Shown: positions 32,521-44,169 of the stretch, one piece after another
Layout of the letters: every line of letters begins with the position of its first letter
Position numbering within the stretch: the stretch's first letter is position 1
NCBI GenBank assembly: GCA_961205875.1
Contig: OY540813.1
Location: forward strand, 1,521,001 to 1,585,000
DNA from: Sialis fuliginosa
Lineage: Eukaryota > Arthropoda > Insecta > Megaloptera > Sialidae
Length of the DNA stretch: 64,000 nt
Reading direction: 5' to 3'
Made by a program: the position numbers and the translations under genes
Notes under the pieces: generated by a model
Databases searched by the model: none
What the model was told of the DNA's origin: nothing
Seen by the model: the letters and a program-made list of their open reading frames with translations, nothing else

Positions 32521-33012
32521 TGCTTCCTAGCAATATCAAAGATACGAGAAGCTTTGTGATCGTTTTAAAATGAGACAAAAAATTGTTCTCCGATTTCAAA
32601 ATTTTAAATTGATCTTTCCGTTTCGCGTCAAGACAAACACTGAATCTTTGTCACTGAACCGATATTAATGAAACTTGGTTGAACGGTTGAGTCTGGCTTG
32701 AGAATGGTCCCATTTCAAAATCATCAAATGTAAGGGGGAGGGGTGACATCCAAAAATATTTATTTTTTCAATATATCTTAAGAACGACACATTTTACGTG
32801 AAAATTTTATAGAATATTTTTTGTAGAGTATTCAATTTCCTATAATATAGATCTACAACGTTTGTTGTAAAATATATATTAAAAAGATTTATCTCGTTTT
32901 TTTTTAATTGATATTAAATGTCATTTTGACGTTTGCATAAATTTAGATTTAGATTGAAATTCTCAAAAATTAGAAATATACGAAAAAATAATCAGATGCG
33001 TCTTAAGAAAAA
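32521..33012 (-). mobile_element. Family C element, long copy
   Basis: TTGCTTCCTAGCAATATC, GATCTTTCCGTTTCGCGTC, GTCTGGCTTGAGAATGG, AACGACACATTTTACGTGAAAA and CAATTTCCTATAATATAG run in family order on the minus strand. The GTCT tract is deleted. The far end (ACCTTTGGTG...) is absent. Confidence 0.75.
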
Positions 33013-33049
33013 ATCTAATATTAATAATTAAGTTAGTTTTTTTACAGTT

Positions 33050-33114
33050 AAGTGTATATATTAAACAAGTGTCCAACACTGGGGTATTGTCCAAGACTGA
33101 TGCCAGTACCTTAA
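33050..33114 (-). mobile_element. MITE family D, solo end
   Basis: AAACAAGTGTCCAACACTGGGG, TATTGTCCAAGACTGATGCCAGTACCT|TA is a family D terminal 60 bp only. Confidence 0.65.
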
Positions 33115-33441
33115 TGAAAATGGCCAAAAAAAACAGGGGGGCGGTGAGTTTAAAAAGTTTTGAAAAGGCTGGACAAAACCGTCAAAAAAAAAAATAATTG
33201 TACCGTTTTCAAATATCAGCGCTTATCGCGTCGTTTATTCTACGTCAGACAAAAGACATGGTGTTGTTGTTGTCTGGCCACACTCTCTCTTTGTCACGAG
33301 AGAGAGCCTTAGAATAATTCACAGGCGTTGAGAAAAACCTTCGGACTGGTGTCGTTCACGCACAAGGATTTACGTAATCCTGCTAAATATTTTTATATTG
33401 AAGAGTGGATTTATACTGCCTTTATATTCGAATTGTATCGA

Positions 33442-33489
<48 letters not shown>

Positions 33490-33546
33490 ATGTGTGTGTT
33501 TTAATATAGGAAATGTTTTATATTAAAAAGATAGGTCAGAAACTAA
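33115..33546. other. No gene; TG/AG microsatellite 33444-33490
   Basis: (TG)n from 33444 passes directly into (AG)n to 33489. The preceding 200 bases are of mixed composition (CGCTTATCGCGTCGTTTATTC) with no supported exon. Confidence 0.5.
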
Positions 33547-34001
33547 GGCGGCTATTACACTATCAAATAAATATGTCAAAGATTTTTGACATATTTCTTT
33601 GATAAAATACGAGATTTTGTTCTATTACACTACATAAAATATTTGATAATATTTTCTCAGTATTATCTAGGGATATTTTCTTCTTTTTTGGTGCATTTTG
33701 ATTATCTGTGCGTGGATGTTCGTGAATTGACGCGATCGAGGTTTGAATTTACAACCGTGTATTGTGGTTTTTATAATCAATAAGAAGATTATCATATAAT
33801 ACTGGATTTTGTTGATATTCATATATTAATAATTATATAACTGTAACTTGGCAGTCGCCATTTTGTTTTTGACGTCAAAAAACTTTGATCAAATATAAGA
33901 GACTGTCATTAACTATATCATATAAATATTATGAAGGTAAATATTATAAAAGTTGACTTATTACACTGTCATATTTCTTTGATAGTGTAATAGCCGCCTA
34001 A
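33544..34001. mobile_element. Harbinger-like MITE, TAA TSD
   Basis: TAA at 33544-33546 and 33999-34001 flank a 452 bp element with TIRs GGCGGCTATTACACTATCAAA and the exact inverse at the right. A 3 bp T.A duplication and GG-starting ends fit PIF/Harbinger. Inner bases keep pairing (ATATTTCTTTGATA). Non-coding; the frame at 33586-33783 is spurious. Confidence 0.75.
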
Positions 34002-34061
34002 TACTAGTGCTTTTTTTTGTAGATTTCAAAAGAAAAATATATTTATAAATTTCACGCTTTT

Positions 34062-34588
34062 TGCTTCCTCGCAATATCGAAAATGATCGTTTCAGATAGA
34101 GACAAAAAGAATGTTCTCCGATTTCAAAATTTTAAATTTATCTTTCCGTGTCTGTGTGTCCGTCCGTCTGTCCCCTGAATCCTTATCACACGCATAACTC
34201 ATGAACCACTGAACTGATATTGTTGAAACTTGGTCGGATGGTTGGGTTTATTTTTAAAAATCGTGTTTTGTTTTTCTAATTTAATATTTTCTTGAACACA
34301 TTAAATTCATTTTGACGTTTTAAATGTCATTTTGACGTTTGTATAAATTTTTAGAATTAGATTGAAATTCTCAAAAAATTAAAAATATACGAAAACATAA
34401 TCAGGTGCGTTTTAACAAAAATTTCGAACTAATATTTTTTAGTAAAATTGTATAAAAATTAAATAGTTAACCAATTCCAGGCAATTTATATAAACATTAT
34501 CGGTTTTTATTTAAATTTTTCAATAATAATTAACTACCTTTGGTGAATTTAGCACGAGGAAGCACTGTGCACTTACTTGGCAGATGTT
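34062..34588 (-). mobile_element. Family C element, both ends
   Basis: Reverse copy from TTGCTTCCTCGCAATATCG to GCACGAGGAAGCACTGTGCAC, CTTACTTGGCAGATG. It has a GTCCGTCCGTCTGTC tract at 34158-34175. The central TCACGTAACATG segment is deleted. Confidence 0.75.
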
Positions 34589-35189
34589 TTTTTTTATTAT
34601 GTCAGAATGTATTTTATTGATTTTCTTTCAGTAAATTAAATAAATATGATAATAATATTTTTTCTCGATATGCTCTCGCCCCCCCATTTAGTTTTATCCC
34701 TCCCCACATGTTGAGAATCGCTGAATTAATAGAATAATTTCAACTTTATATGCACGTTCGTTAATTCGGTTCAAATACAAGAAAAACCGAATAAAATATG
34801 TAAATTTGTAAGTAGAGAAGGATAAATTGAGTGAGTGGAAAACAAACACGAAGAACAGCCAACTATAGATGTAGTAATTTTTTTGTATTTGAGCATAAGA
34901 GGATCACAGCAGTGCAGAGTTATTGGTCCGCGGGGAGGGACCCCATGGTCATAAAACAAAATAAGACCGGGAGTTGATAATCCCTGAGCTTTTTGTGATA
35001 TCTTGCACACATCTTACCTTGATTCTTCACTCGTCCGCTGGAGGCGCCACTTGCACATATTCGCGTCTACTTCATTATGTACTTGCTCAAAACACCAGCG
35101 GTCCTCAAAATATATCTACACTGTATTCACTAAACCCTTTACCAAATTACATTTCTTACAGTCTATGGAAAAATAAATTAATTTTAAAA
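34589..35189. other. Mixed-composition stretch, no gene called
   Basis: 34890-35110 is less AT-rich (GGTCCGCGGGGAGGGACCCC; GTCCGCTGGAGGCGCCACTTG). Frames at 34771-35010 (minus) and 34974-35249 (plus) overlap and show no domain. A decayed exon is possible but unsupported. Confidence 0.35.
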
Positions 35190-35417
35190 AAATATCTGTC
35201 AAGTAAATGGATAGTGCTTCCTCGTGCTAAATTCACCAAAGGTAGTTAATTATTCAACAATTTAAATAAAAACGGATAGTGTTTATATAAATTGCTTAAC
35301 CATTTAATTTTTATACAATTTTACTAAAAAATATTAGTTCGAAATTTTTCTTAAAACGCACCTGATTATTTTTTCGTACATTTTGAATTTTTTTACAATT
35401 TCAATCTAAATCTAAAT
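35190..35417 (+). mobile_element. Family C 5' fragment
   Basis: ATATCTGTCAAGTAAATGG, GCTTCCTCGTGCTAAATTC and ACCAAAGGTAGTTAATTATTC, then CAATCTAAATCTAAATTCG. Only the first 230 bp. Confidence 0.7.
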
Positions 35418-35800
35418 TCGTTCGTTATAATTTTCATTGAAAGTACTAACGAAAAACTACATTTTGGAATTTTTTCAGATTCTTTGAATCGTTAGTTTTA
35501 AAATAAGAGGGGGGACGCTCTGTTAACGACATTTAATAGCAAATATATCGTGACTGAAAGGTTAAAATCAAAAAGTCATATAACGTTTTTTGTTGCAGTT
35601 TAGGATACCTTTCAAAAGACACCCAACTCAATGATATAAGTGAAAAAAAATGTTAATACACTTTTCAGTCTATGGGAGGGGCATAGAAATTTTTTTGACA
35701 GTGTTCATTATAATTTTCATTTAAGGTACTAATAAACAGCTATTTTCTCAATTTTTTTAAAACGATAGTTTAGAAATTAGAAGGGGGGAGGTCTCTTTTG
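35418..35800. repeat. Diverged duplication, about 275 bp apart
   Basis: TATAATTTTCATTGAAAGTACTAA near 35427 and TATAATTTTCATTTAAGGTACTAA near 35710 each lead into TTTTAAAA(C)GATAG..AGAGGGGGGA-like text. Confidence 0.5.
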
Positions 35801-36338
35801 GATTATTAAAATTGACATGTTTCTTTTTAATTTATTTTTTTCATAAATATTGATTTCTATAATCTTATAAAAATAAACTAAATATTGAGGGTCACTGCTT
35901 TAGTGTCTCTCTATTTGCCGATGCACTTGATGGTTGCAAGTCGTTGTAAGGTCAGTGGTGCTAAAAATATAACCATCGTTATAGTCAAAAAAAGTTATGT
36001 AATATATATGTAAAACATGTATAACAAAGTTTTTATAAGACAAACATTTTTACAACCAGCAATTTTTAAAATTGTATATTTAACACCTAAAAATTTTAGA
36101 AACTGGTTCAGGATTTTTCATGATTACTATACTTTATTATACAGTACATTTCATGTATGTATAATAAAAAATATAAAAAAAACGTTTAAAAAAATTAATT
36201 TGCCTTTTTAAAACCGACTAAAAATCTGAAAATAAAATCCTATTAAACTCTTTTCGTACTAACTATTGCATTTTTAAAAAAGTTGATTTTGTTCATACTA
36301 GAAGAGTTTAAAAAAATGTCTTTGAGTTTATTATTATT
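35801..36338. other. AT-rich, no gene seen
   Basis: The frame at 36017-36211 is AT-driven. AAACCGACTAAAAATCTG near 36212 resembles an interspersed repeat edge. Confidence 0.45.
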
Positions 36339-36339
36339 A

Positions 36340-36368
36340 TCCTTAATATATATAAAGCTCAACGTCTC

Positions 36369-36402
<34 letters not shown>

Positions 36403-37043
36403 CGTTAGTTACCTTATCACTGGAGAACCACTTATCCGATTTACGTGTTTTTTTTTTAATTCATAGGTACGTTCTCTGGCCAGGTTATAGGCTATATTTT
36501 TTTACGTTAGGTGACATAACAACTAATCAGTGACTTTTTTTTGCCGTCGGCGCGCTGTTTTATAATACGCTGCCTAAACCGTTCAATATAGAACAAAATA
36601 ATGTATTAAAGAATTGTGCAGAATCAAAAGTTCTATAATTAAATCCGCGACACCATATGTCTAACTTTTATATTTAAGCCACAATTACTGCTTTTATGTT
36701 ACTAAGAAAACATAAAATATTTGGGTTCTGTTTACGTGGACTTATGACCTGCAAAACATTAATCCTTATCGAAATAAATGATGTCATCGTCATAAGTACT
36801 TAATGTAGATATAATTTGCCATTTACAGCATCCAATTTGGTCATATAGTTTAGAAAATATCGAAATATATATTATACGTGTATGGCGATGGATCGTACCA
36901 ACTAGAAGCGCAGGGCAGAGGGAAGGGAACAGGCCGGTATTCTTTTGATTGTCAATTGTTTATTTTGTTTTCAATAATTAACTTTTAAATCCTAAACAAT
37001 AATTCCGTAGTCCACGCGAGCGAAGCCGCGTGGGCCCAGCTAG
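36340..37043 (+). mobile_element. Complete non-autonomous Helitron, family B
   Basis: 704 bp. 5' end A|TCCTTAATATATATAAAGC, then (GTCT)n at 36369-36402. 3' end: a perfect hairpin CCACGCG-AGCGAAGC-CGCGTGG at 37012-37033, six bases, then CTAG at 37040-37043 followed by T. The TC start, 3' hairpin, CTRR end and insertion between A and T are the textbook Helitron signature. No Rep/helicase is encoded. A reverse truncated copy is at 56890-57528 and a fragment at 58082-58237. Confidence 0.85.
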
Positions 37044-37044
37044 T

Positions 37045-37125
37045 TAACTTATAATTTTCGTAGACTCGTGGGGGGGGGGATTGATCCCCTTTACCCCCCC
37101 CCCCCCTATCTACGCCATTACCCTA
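37045..37125 (-). mobile_element. Family J end fragment (hAT-like)
   Basis: Inverse of 7695-7775: AACTTATAATTTTCGTAGACTC, GATTGATCCCCTTT, a run of 13 C (37094-37106) and TATCTACGCCATTACC. It abuts the Helitron 3' end directly. Confidence 0.5.
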
Positions 37126-38150
37126 TTACCTTTTTAAAGTTAAGGATGTATGGCACATACAGTCTATGTAGAAAATAACGTAAATCTAGGTGAGATGGAA
37201 CGATCTAAATCAAACTTTTAAATATTCATTTTAAGTGCATGTAGGAAAGTCAAATTTGTTTATAAACTACTTAAACCCTACTTAAACAATATAAATACTT
37301 ATGTTTAAAGCTTATTTCTCATTCTTAACTATTATTTTAGAATTTTAGCCAATAAATGAATATTTTTGTTGATAATATGAAAACTTTTTACTCTGAATGT
37401 CATTTAAATTCATCTGTTAAAAATAAAAAAACCCCAAGTATTTTATTATTATAAATGACTTCAGAAATTAAAATATTATTAAATAACACTATTTAGAACA
37501 TACATGGAACATATAAATGCAATGAAAATAATAATATTAGTAGTATATATGCTTACAAATATGAAAAAATATGTAAGAAAATAAATAATTACATTTGACA
37601 ACATCGCATTAGTACCAATTTAATTTACAACAATCATATTTGTGATTGTGATAATATTTGTGAACACATGTGCACGCGTATTCAATTTGTTAACGTAAAA
37701 CACAGAACAATAATACGAGTATACTCAAATATAGTGTTGTTAGTTTGTGAAGAGAAAAATGTTTCATTGGAAAGGAAAAATTATTAAAGAAACGGTATAT
37801 AATCAACGACGAGTAAACTCTTTACGATAAAAAAAAAATATAGAGGAAGTGTTACACCCGAGAAGACCAAACAACACGGTTAGTTCTCTAGCACCCCTCC
37901 CCCCAAGTATATCTTATTATTTATTTATATACATATGATTTAATTATTTAAATGCCGAGTTTTGTAATAATTGTGACAGAAAAACGTTAACCTTCAATTG
38001 TTTAAATTGAATACTTCAAAATCACGCAAATTTTAATAAAAAATAAATGTTAACGTCTAAAAATAATAAAAATGAATCAATTATAAATATATTAATAACA
38101 GTAAAATAAAATATTTGGATGTATTGTAATAATACAAAAGTTTATACAGC
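37126..38150. other. AT-rich, no gene seen
   Basis: About 1 kb without a frame, GC patch or recognisable repeat end. Confidence 0.5.
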
Positions 38151-38877
38151 GCGCCCTGGATAATCAGCTGTGCACTGTTGCCAAGTCAAAATATAATTTT
38201 TATAGAGTACGCCATTTTTTTATTTTTTTCGACATTTTTCAGCAATAATTATTTTTTTTCTCACAATTTAGTTCTGTATGCATATAATTTTTTTTATGAA
38301 ACTTGTTGCTAAATATGTAAGTGACGTGTTGTAAAAATTTCAGATTTTTCTCGATGCTTGAACCATGTGTTTTATTGGAATTCAACCGTCAATACACCAT
38401 TCTCCCATAAGAGCCCATGTTAATTTTTTTAAATAATAACTTTTAAACTATGTTGTAAAACCTTTTGAAATTTTGTGTGGGTACTTTAGATTTATTAAGG
38501 AGTAACTTCTCCAAATTTCAACTATTTCTCGTTGAAATTAGATACCTGCCATACATCCTTAAATTTAACAAGTGTAACAAGCTACATTTAAGGTAGTATA
38601 ATCTAGCATGATGGCCTAACTTGGGGCGTGCTTTATTTCCCGGAACGGCAGTCACCAAATTACTTTGACACGGAAAAAGACAGCGCCCCTTTTGTCGTGT
38701 AAAAACAACCCGTTCACTTTCCATCTCGCTTTGTGGTATTAGTCAGTAGCGGACGTCTGATTTAAACTGTAATTAGTTTTATGTTTATTACGAATAATGG
38801 GTTTTTTTATTTAAGGTTAGGTTAGATTTGATTTCGATCATTGAATAAAGAAAACCAGTTTTAGCTTACAGCTTATT
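38151..38877. other. Low-repeat stretch, no gene called
   Basis: Starts CAGCGCGCCCTGGATAATC, possibly a transposon end. 38590-38760 has higher GC (GGGGCGTGCTTTATTTCCCGG) with a minus frame at 38518-38724 of 68 residues. No domain or splice support was found, so it is left uncalled. Confidence 0.35.
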
Positions 38878-39370
38878 TACTTCCATGTTCTGAATGAAAT
38901 GGAAGTATTGTAATACCGTCGAAAAATCGTGTCCGAGATAATGATAGATTCTGATTGTACTAACTTCAAAACTTAAAGAAAAGTTAATTTCTGCATATGT
39001 CTGTGAGTCTGTGCGGATGCAGAATTTTCTTTCGTTCACGATAACTACTGTAAAAATGCACCGATCTGAATTATTTTTGGGGAAAATGTTTGTCTCAGTG
39101 AGTACTCCAGACCTATTGATTTCGGTGTTTTTTTATTAATTCATAGATATGTTTTTTGCCCAGCTTTAAATATATATTTTGTTACATTAGGTAACATATG
39201 GAATAAACAGTTAATTTTGACCGAGTTATGGAAAATAACATTCAAAGTTGTCATTTTTGCTTTAACCGCAAATAACTCGGTTAAAAATGGACGTACCGCT
39301 ATATAAAAAAAGCAAATTGAAGAGAAAAATATAATCTACAAAAGTCATTCATTACATCTGATGAAAAAAA
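38878..39370 (+). mobile_element. Family H element, longest copy
   Basis: ACTTCCATGTTCTGAATGAAATGG, CTGATTGTACTAACTTCAAAAC, CGTTCACGATAACTACTG and GTGAGTACTCCAGACC are shared with 61200-61385 and, inverted, 31872-32042. A piece at 39135-39205 (AATTCATAGATATGTTTTTTGCCCAG) matches Helitron family B, so the copy is composite. Confidence 0.6.
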
Positions 39371-39860
39371 ATTATCATACCCTGTGAAGGCTCTCAAAAA
39401 TTCAATTTTTGAAATTATTTGACAATTGTAAACAATTTTTTTAAATATGATTTCGACATAAATTTTTGATTATAGTTACCGATTAACGTTCTCTCTCACT
39501 CACTCTTGACTCGCATGATTTTTACACGCGCCGCCACTGGATAGAATAACTCCATTTGTACCCACACATATTTGCAAGCGGTGATATTTTGTAACTTGAA
39601 AATATGCATATAAAGCATTTTTTGTACGCGAGGTCAAATGGGTTAATTTTGTTTTGTCTCCATGTTTTGTGCATAGAGAGAGAGACAGAACATTGTATTT
39701 TACAATGATTTTGCTTGTTTTATAAATTAACTTTTCTCCCATTTAAAATTAAGCTAAATTAACTTTATTTTTTTCTGGATGAATTTGAGTAACAAATTAC
39801 ATTAATTTATTGCTTATTAGTGATTTTTAATTTTAATTGGCTGCTCATGTAGACAAAACA
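39371..39860. other. No gene recognised
   Basis: The minus frame at 39500-39742 has no recognisable domain. The region is otherwise AT-rich. Confidence 0.4.
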
Positions 39861-39900
39861 CAGTGGCGCAAGCCGATTTTTTGGGGGAAAGGGGGCAAAA
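39861..39900 (+). mobile_element. hAT-like end CAGTGGCGCAAGCC
   Basis: CACAGTGGCGCAAGCCGATT followed by GGGGGAAAGGGGGC. Typical hAT terminus, partner not resolved. Confidence 0.4.
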
Positions 39901-40044
39901 AATATATGTATATTGTATATGTAAACGTTTTGTTATTATTAAAATGTTCGTTTAACAAGATTTCACATTTTTTTCAGATTTTCGAACAATTTTAATTGAT
40001 TGAATTGATTTAACGTTCTTTTAAAAAAAAACATCTAAGTTTTA

Positions 40045-40127
40045 CAATACAAGCAATGTCTTTTTAAGCGATTTTTTATACGCGATTAGCTGTGGAACGT
40101 ATCTACCGTGTAAAAAGAGACTCTTTA
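40045..40127 (-). mobile_element. Tigger/pogo-like end fragment
   Basis: On the minus strand GTCTCTTTTTACACGG, TAGATACGTTCCACAGC and AAAAAATCGCTTAAAAAGAC follow the order seen at 1525-1595 on the plus strand. Confidence 0.45.
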
Positions 40128-40400
40128 ATTTTATAAAATGGTTTTAGGGTAAAAAATAAATAAGTAGATAAGTAATTTTTTATTGTTTTTTTTTTTTATT
40201 TTTTCACAATTTTCTTATACGTATAAGAAAGTTATATTTTATTTTATTTTCTGTAATAAACAAAGTTTTTGCTCTTTAATTTTATAATATGGTTTTAGGG
40301 TCAGCAATGTATAAGTAGGTATGTAATTTTGGATTGTTTTTTTTTGTCACAATTTTTTTATACGTATAAGAAAGTTATGTATTATTTTATCAAACAATAA
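40121..40400. repeat. Tandem duplication, 151 bp unit, two copies
   Basis: CTCTTTAATTTTATAAAATGG and CTCTTTAATTTTATAATATGG start at 40121 and 40272. Both continue to TATACGTATAAGAAAGTTAT. The Tigger-like fragment borders the first copy. Confidence 0.8.
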
Positions 40401-40679
40401 TGAAAGATAAAATGTAAATAAAGTAAAAGAAAATCATGACGCTGTAAAAATTGTATAAAAAGTAGAGTGACGTAAACAAAAATGCGAAACGCGATCATAA
40501 ACAAAAATGCACATTATAAAAAGGTTGGAAAGGAGGTGAGAAGATTGCGAAAACGACGTGCACAATAAACTATATATCTCTGTCACTGTTTGCATATTAT
40601 ATCTAAAATCTGATAAAAATATAAACGGTGAAACCAGTGCGGGCCATACACACTACCAGGGTTACATCTTATACAAACG
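40401..40679. other. No gene recognised
   Basis: AT-rich with AATGCGAAACGCGATC near 40480. Nothing coding. Confidence 0.45.
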
Positions 40680-41540
40680 GGTGCCGGTTCAGATGTATTG
40701 AGAACAAAAACCGGTTCAGTTCATAATAGTTCAGTTTTAAATGATAACCACAACAAAACATTTTATATAAATGTGTCTCCTTATTCTACCAGTTCAGATG
40801 TATTGAGAACAAAAACCGGTTCAGTTTAAATTGGTTCACTTTTAAATGATAACCACAATAAAATATTTTACATAAATTTGTGTCCTTATATTACCGGTTC
40901 AGATGTATTGAGAACAAAAACCGGTTCAGTTCATAATAGTTCAGTTTTAAATGATAACCACAACAAAATATTTTATAAACATGTGTGTCCTTATTCTACC
41001 GGTTCAGTTTAAATTGGTTCAGTTTTAAATGATAACTACAAAAAAAGATTTTACATAAATTTGTATCGAGAACAAAAACCGGTTCAGTTCATTTTGTACT
41101 GGTTCAGTTTTTGATAATAATCACAACAAAAGATTTTATTAAAAGTTTCAGATGTATTGAGAACAAAAACCGGTACAGTTTATTTAGTACTGGTTCAGTT
41201 TAAAATGATTACCACAACAAAATATTTTATATAAATATATGTCATTATTCTATCGGTTCAGATGTATTGAGAAAAATCATAAATAACGGTTCAGTTTAAG
41301 ATGAAAATCACTACCCGCTTATATTTTTAACTAAACTTGTGTAAATGTACTAAGAAAAATCAGTTTAAGATGTTAATCGCACATGATATTTTATACAAAT
41401 GGCTGCCTTTATTCTGTAAGTTCAGATGTAATGAAAAAAATCAGAAATAACGGTCCAGTTCATATTGTTTTGGTTCAGTTTTTGAGTAAATTGTATACAA
41501 ATGGGAGGAGCCTTTCATTTATCGGTTCAGTTCTTTTGAG
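40680..41540. repeat. GGTTCAG minisatellite, about 105 bp unit
   Basis: GGTTCAGATGTATTGAGAAC, AAAAACCGGTTCAGTT and TTTTAAATGATAACCACAAC recur from 40686 (then 40791, 40896 and later decayed units) with a 105 bp period at the start. Units shorten and diverge towards 41540. Many ACCGGT palindromes result. The frame at 41383-41676 overlaps its decayed end. Confidence 0.85.
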
Positions 41541-42010
41541 GATCCATTGCCCCCCCCCTCACCCAATCTCCCACTACGGTATAATAATATACGAAATTTT
41601 TCTGCTAGTTTTAGTTTTTTTAATTGCTTTGTTCTTGATTTTTTTGAAATTAGATGTCTCGGGGTGTAAAAATTAAAGATGTTATTACAAATACGGTTCT
41701 GGACTATTGTGTAGAGGAGTAAGATTGTACACATATATTTAGTCATATGTCATCCTAGTGTGTGCGTGCGTATGTGTGTGTGAGAGAGAGGGGAGCGCCG
41801 CCGCCTGCCTGCCACAATTTTTCTTCTTTACAATTTTCTTTTTATTTTTTATTGCTGTCCAGAGCTTTCATTTCTTACTCGCGGCGCTTGTTCTGTGACG
41901 TCATAGGTAATTACATTCCATGTGATGGATTTATCACAAGATTGCGAATCATGCACCGCGGTGGGAAGGGATACGACACGTTCTCGGAACTATCAACACT
42001 GGAATAATAT
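41541..42010. other. GC-richer patch 41755-41965, no gene called
   Basis: A TG/AG simple tract (41758-41790), GAGCGCCGCCGCCTGCC, then a CRE-like TGACGTCATAG at 41897. The plus frame at 41762-42007 spans it but its translation shows no domain. It could be a promoter region of an unseen transcript. Confidence 0.3.
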
Positions 42011-43304
42011 TAATAATAAATTTCAAAAAAATGGGAAATATTTAAACCTTTCTAATTAAGGTAAAAATTAATGTATAGAAACAAATAAAAAAGCATTTTA
42101 AAGCTTCGAATATCTACTTTTCAATGCTGTATTTAATTTTTATTTATTTTTCGCGGAGTTATTAAGTTATAAAACAAAAAATATTTTTTTGCAAATTTTG
42201 AAAGGGTGTGTATGGAGTTTAAATTTTTTTTTAGCTAAAATCTGTTGACGTTACACGAAAGAGTAGAACTTTAGCTTTAAATAGCTGTTTTTAAACTTGA
42301 TTTACAATTTTTTTCACAAAGTTATTTACTAACTAAACAAAATTGTCTTTTTGACTTTGTAAGCTTGTAATGGGTTAAAAATTCATTATACGATATGTAC
42401 AGAAACCTTGAAATTGTCTCTCTTAAATGCATTTATGGATTTTTTTATAAAAATCTTTTTAAAACAAAAATAAATCGTAAAATTCGTAGATTTAAAAAAA
42501 ATAAAATAATTATAAAAAACTGTTTCCAATTATTTCTTTAATTAATGATGGAAAGCAAAAAACAAAAAATAATCACAGTTTTTTTTAAAACCATGTTTAA
42601 TTTAAATCCTCAACAAAACCACAGTTAGTAAACGGACGATTTCCTAACTATGAATATTTCTATTCTTAACGTATGTACTCTTAGTTTTTTTTAAATAAAT
42701 GCATTCACCTCTCGTATCCCATCACAAAACAACTGAATTACCTTGCACACACACACACCCCCGCACACACACTCGCAGAGTCTTGTTTTCAGCAACACGG
42801 AGTGTAAGGAATACAGATGTAACGTTAAATCAGTATCACGTTTTGCGTTACAGATCGGTATGTACAGGATGAATTAAAAATATTTTTTTAAAGTTTTTAG
42901 AGAAATTATTTCCTATAACATCAATTTAGATTTTGCAGACAGTAAATTTAAAATGCAGAATTTACAGCTTCTGATATCTCTGGTGGTGCACACTTATGTT
43001 CTTTTTCAGTGTCACCACTTATCCATCTTATATTATACAGTAACAAATTAAGAAACACATTTTAATGAAAATATAACTGTCAAAAATGTTGTCCAAAGCT
43101 TACTTAAGTTGAATTTTAATATTAATATAAAACAACTACCTTACACCCTAGATACACTAATAACCATTTTATAAAATAGGCATTAATAAAAACTATATAA
43201 TTTTGGTAAATCGATTTTAAAAAGACATTTTACTTTTCCAATAATTTTCTCAAACTAAAATTTTAATCACTATTCAAAGAACTATATGAAAAAAATGATA
43301 TTGG
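42011..43304. other. AT-rich, no gene seen
   Basis: About 1.3 kb with no supported frame. A CACACACACACCCCCGCACACACAC tract lies near 42750. Confidence 0.5.
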
Positions 43305-43757
43305 AACGCTGCATGTCAATCCTGCATAACAATCCTGCAAGCAAACTTGTGCACTTAGAACGCTGCATGCCAATCCTGCACGCAAGCTTGTAATATTAGA
43401 ACGCTACATGCCAATCCTGCAAGCAAACTTGTGCACTTAGAACGCTGCATGCCAATCCCACACGCAAGCTTGTGCACTTAGAACGCTGCATGCCAATCCT
43501 GCACGCAAGCTTGTAATATTAGAACGCTACATGCCAATCCTGCACGCAAGTTTGTAATATTAGACCGCTACACGCCAATCCTGTACGCAATTTTGTAATA
43601 TTAGACCGCTACATGCCAATCCTGTACGCAAGTTTGTAATATTACACCGCCACATGCCAATCCTGCACGCAAGCTTGTGTATTTAGAACGCTGCATGCCA
43701 ATCCTGCACGCAAGCTTGTGTACTTAGAACGTTGCATGCCAATCCTACACGCAAGCT
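43305..43757. repeat. 41 bp minisatellite, array 2
   Basis: Eleven units start at 43305, 43359, 43400, 43441, 43482, 43523, 43564, 43605, 43646, 43687 and 43728. The period is exactly 41 bp except the first (54 bp). The first unit carries the same CATAACAATCCTG insertion as array 1. Sequence: AACGCTGCATGCCAATCC, TGCACGCAAGCTTGTGC. Confidence 0.95.
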
Positions 43758-44169
43758 AGCCGAGACTAACATTCCCACTCGTGCGAAAAACTACTATTTT
43801 ACACCCTAGTTACACAAATAACTATTTAAATAATGAATATTTAAAAAAATGTAAGTAATATTACATATTTTATATTCAACCTGTATGTATATATTCTTGG
43901 AAGTTTTTCCCTCCAGGTTTTTGTAATTTGTAGTCGCTCGTATCAAAAGAGATTGCAATTCATTTCCCCATACGTTTCTATATATCGCACACAAATTTCT
44001 CTTCTACAAGATTTGTGGCTCTTTAAACTCACTTACTTACCGTTCACTAGAATTCACTGACAGATCATCAAATAAGATTTAAAAATATTGATTTTTATTA
44101 ACACGATTTTTTTATAATTTATGTTTCAAAATCTTTTTCAAAATTTATTTGATTATAATAAGTACATTT
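43758..44169. other. No gene recognised
   Basis: AT-rich. The minus frame at 43806-43994 is not convincing. Confidence 0.45.

Noticed and set aside
38518..38724. 68-residue minus frame in a GC-richer stretch
   Set aside because: No recognised domain, no start or splice evidence; left as unassigned sequence.
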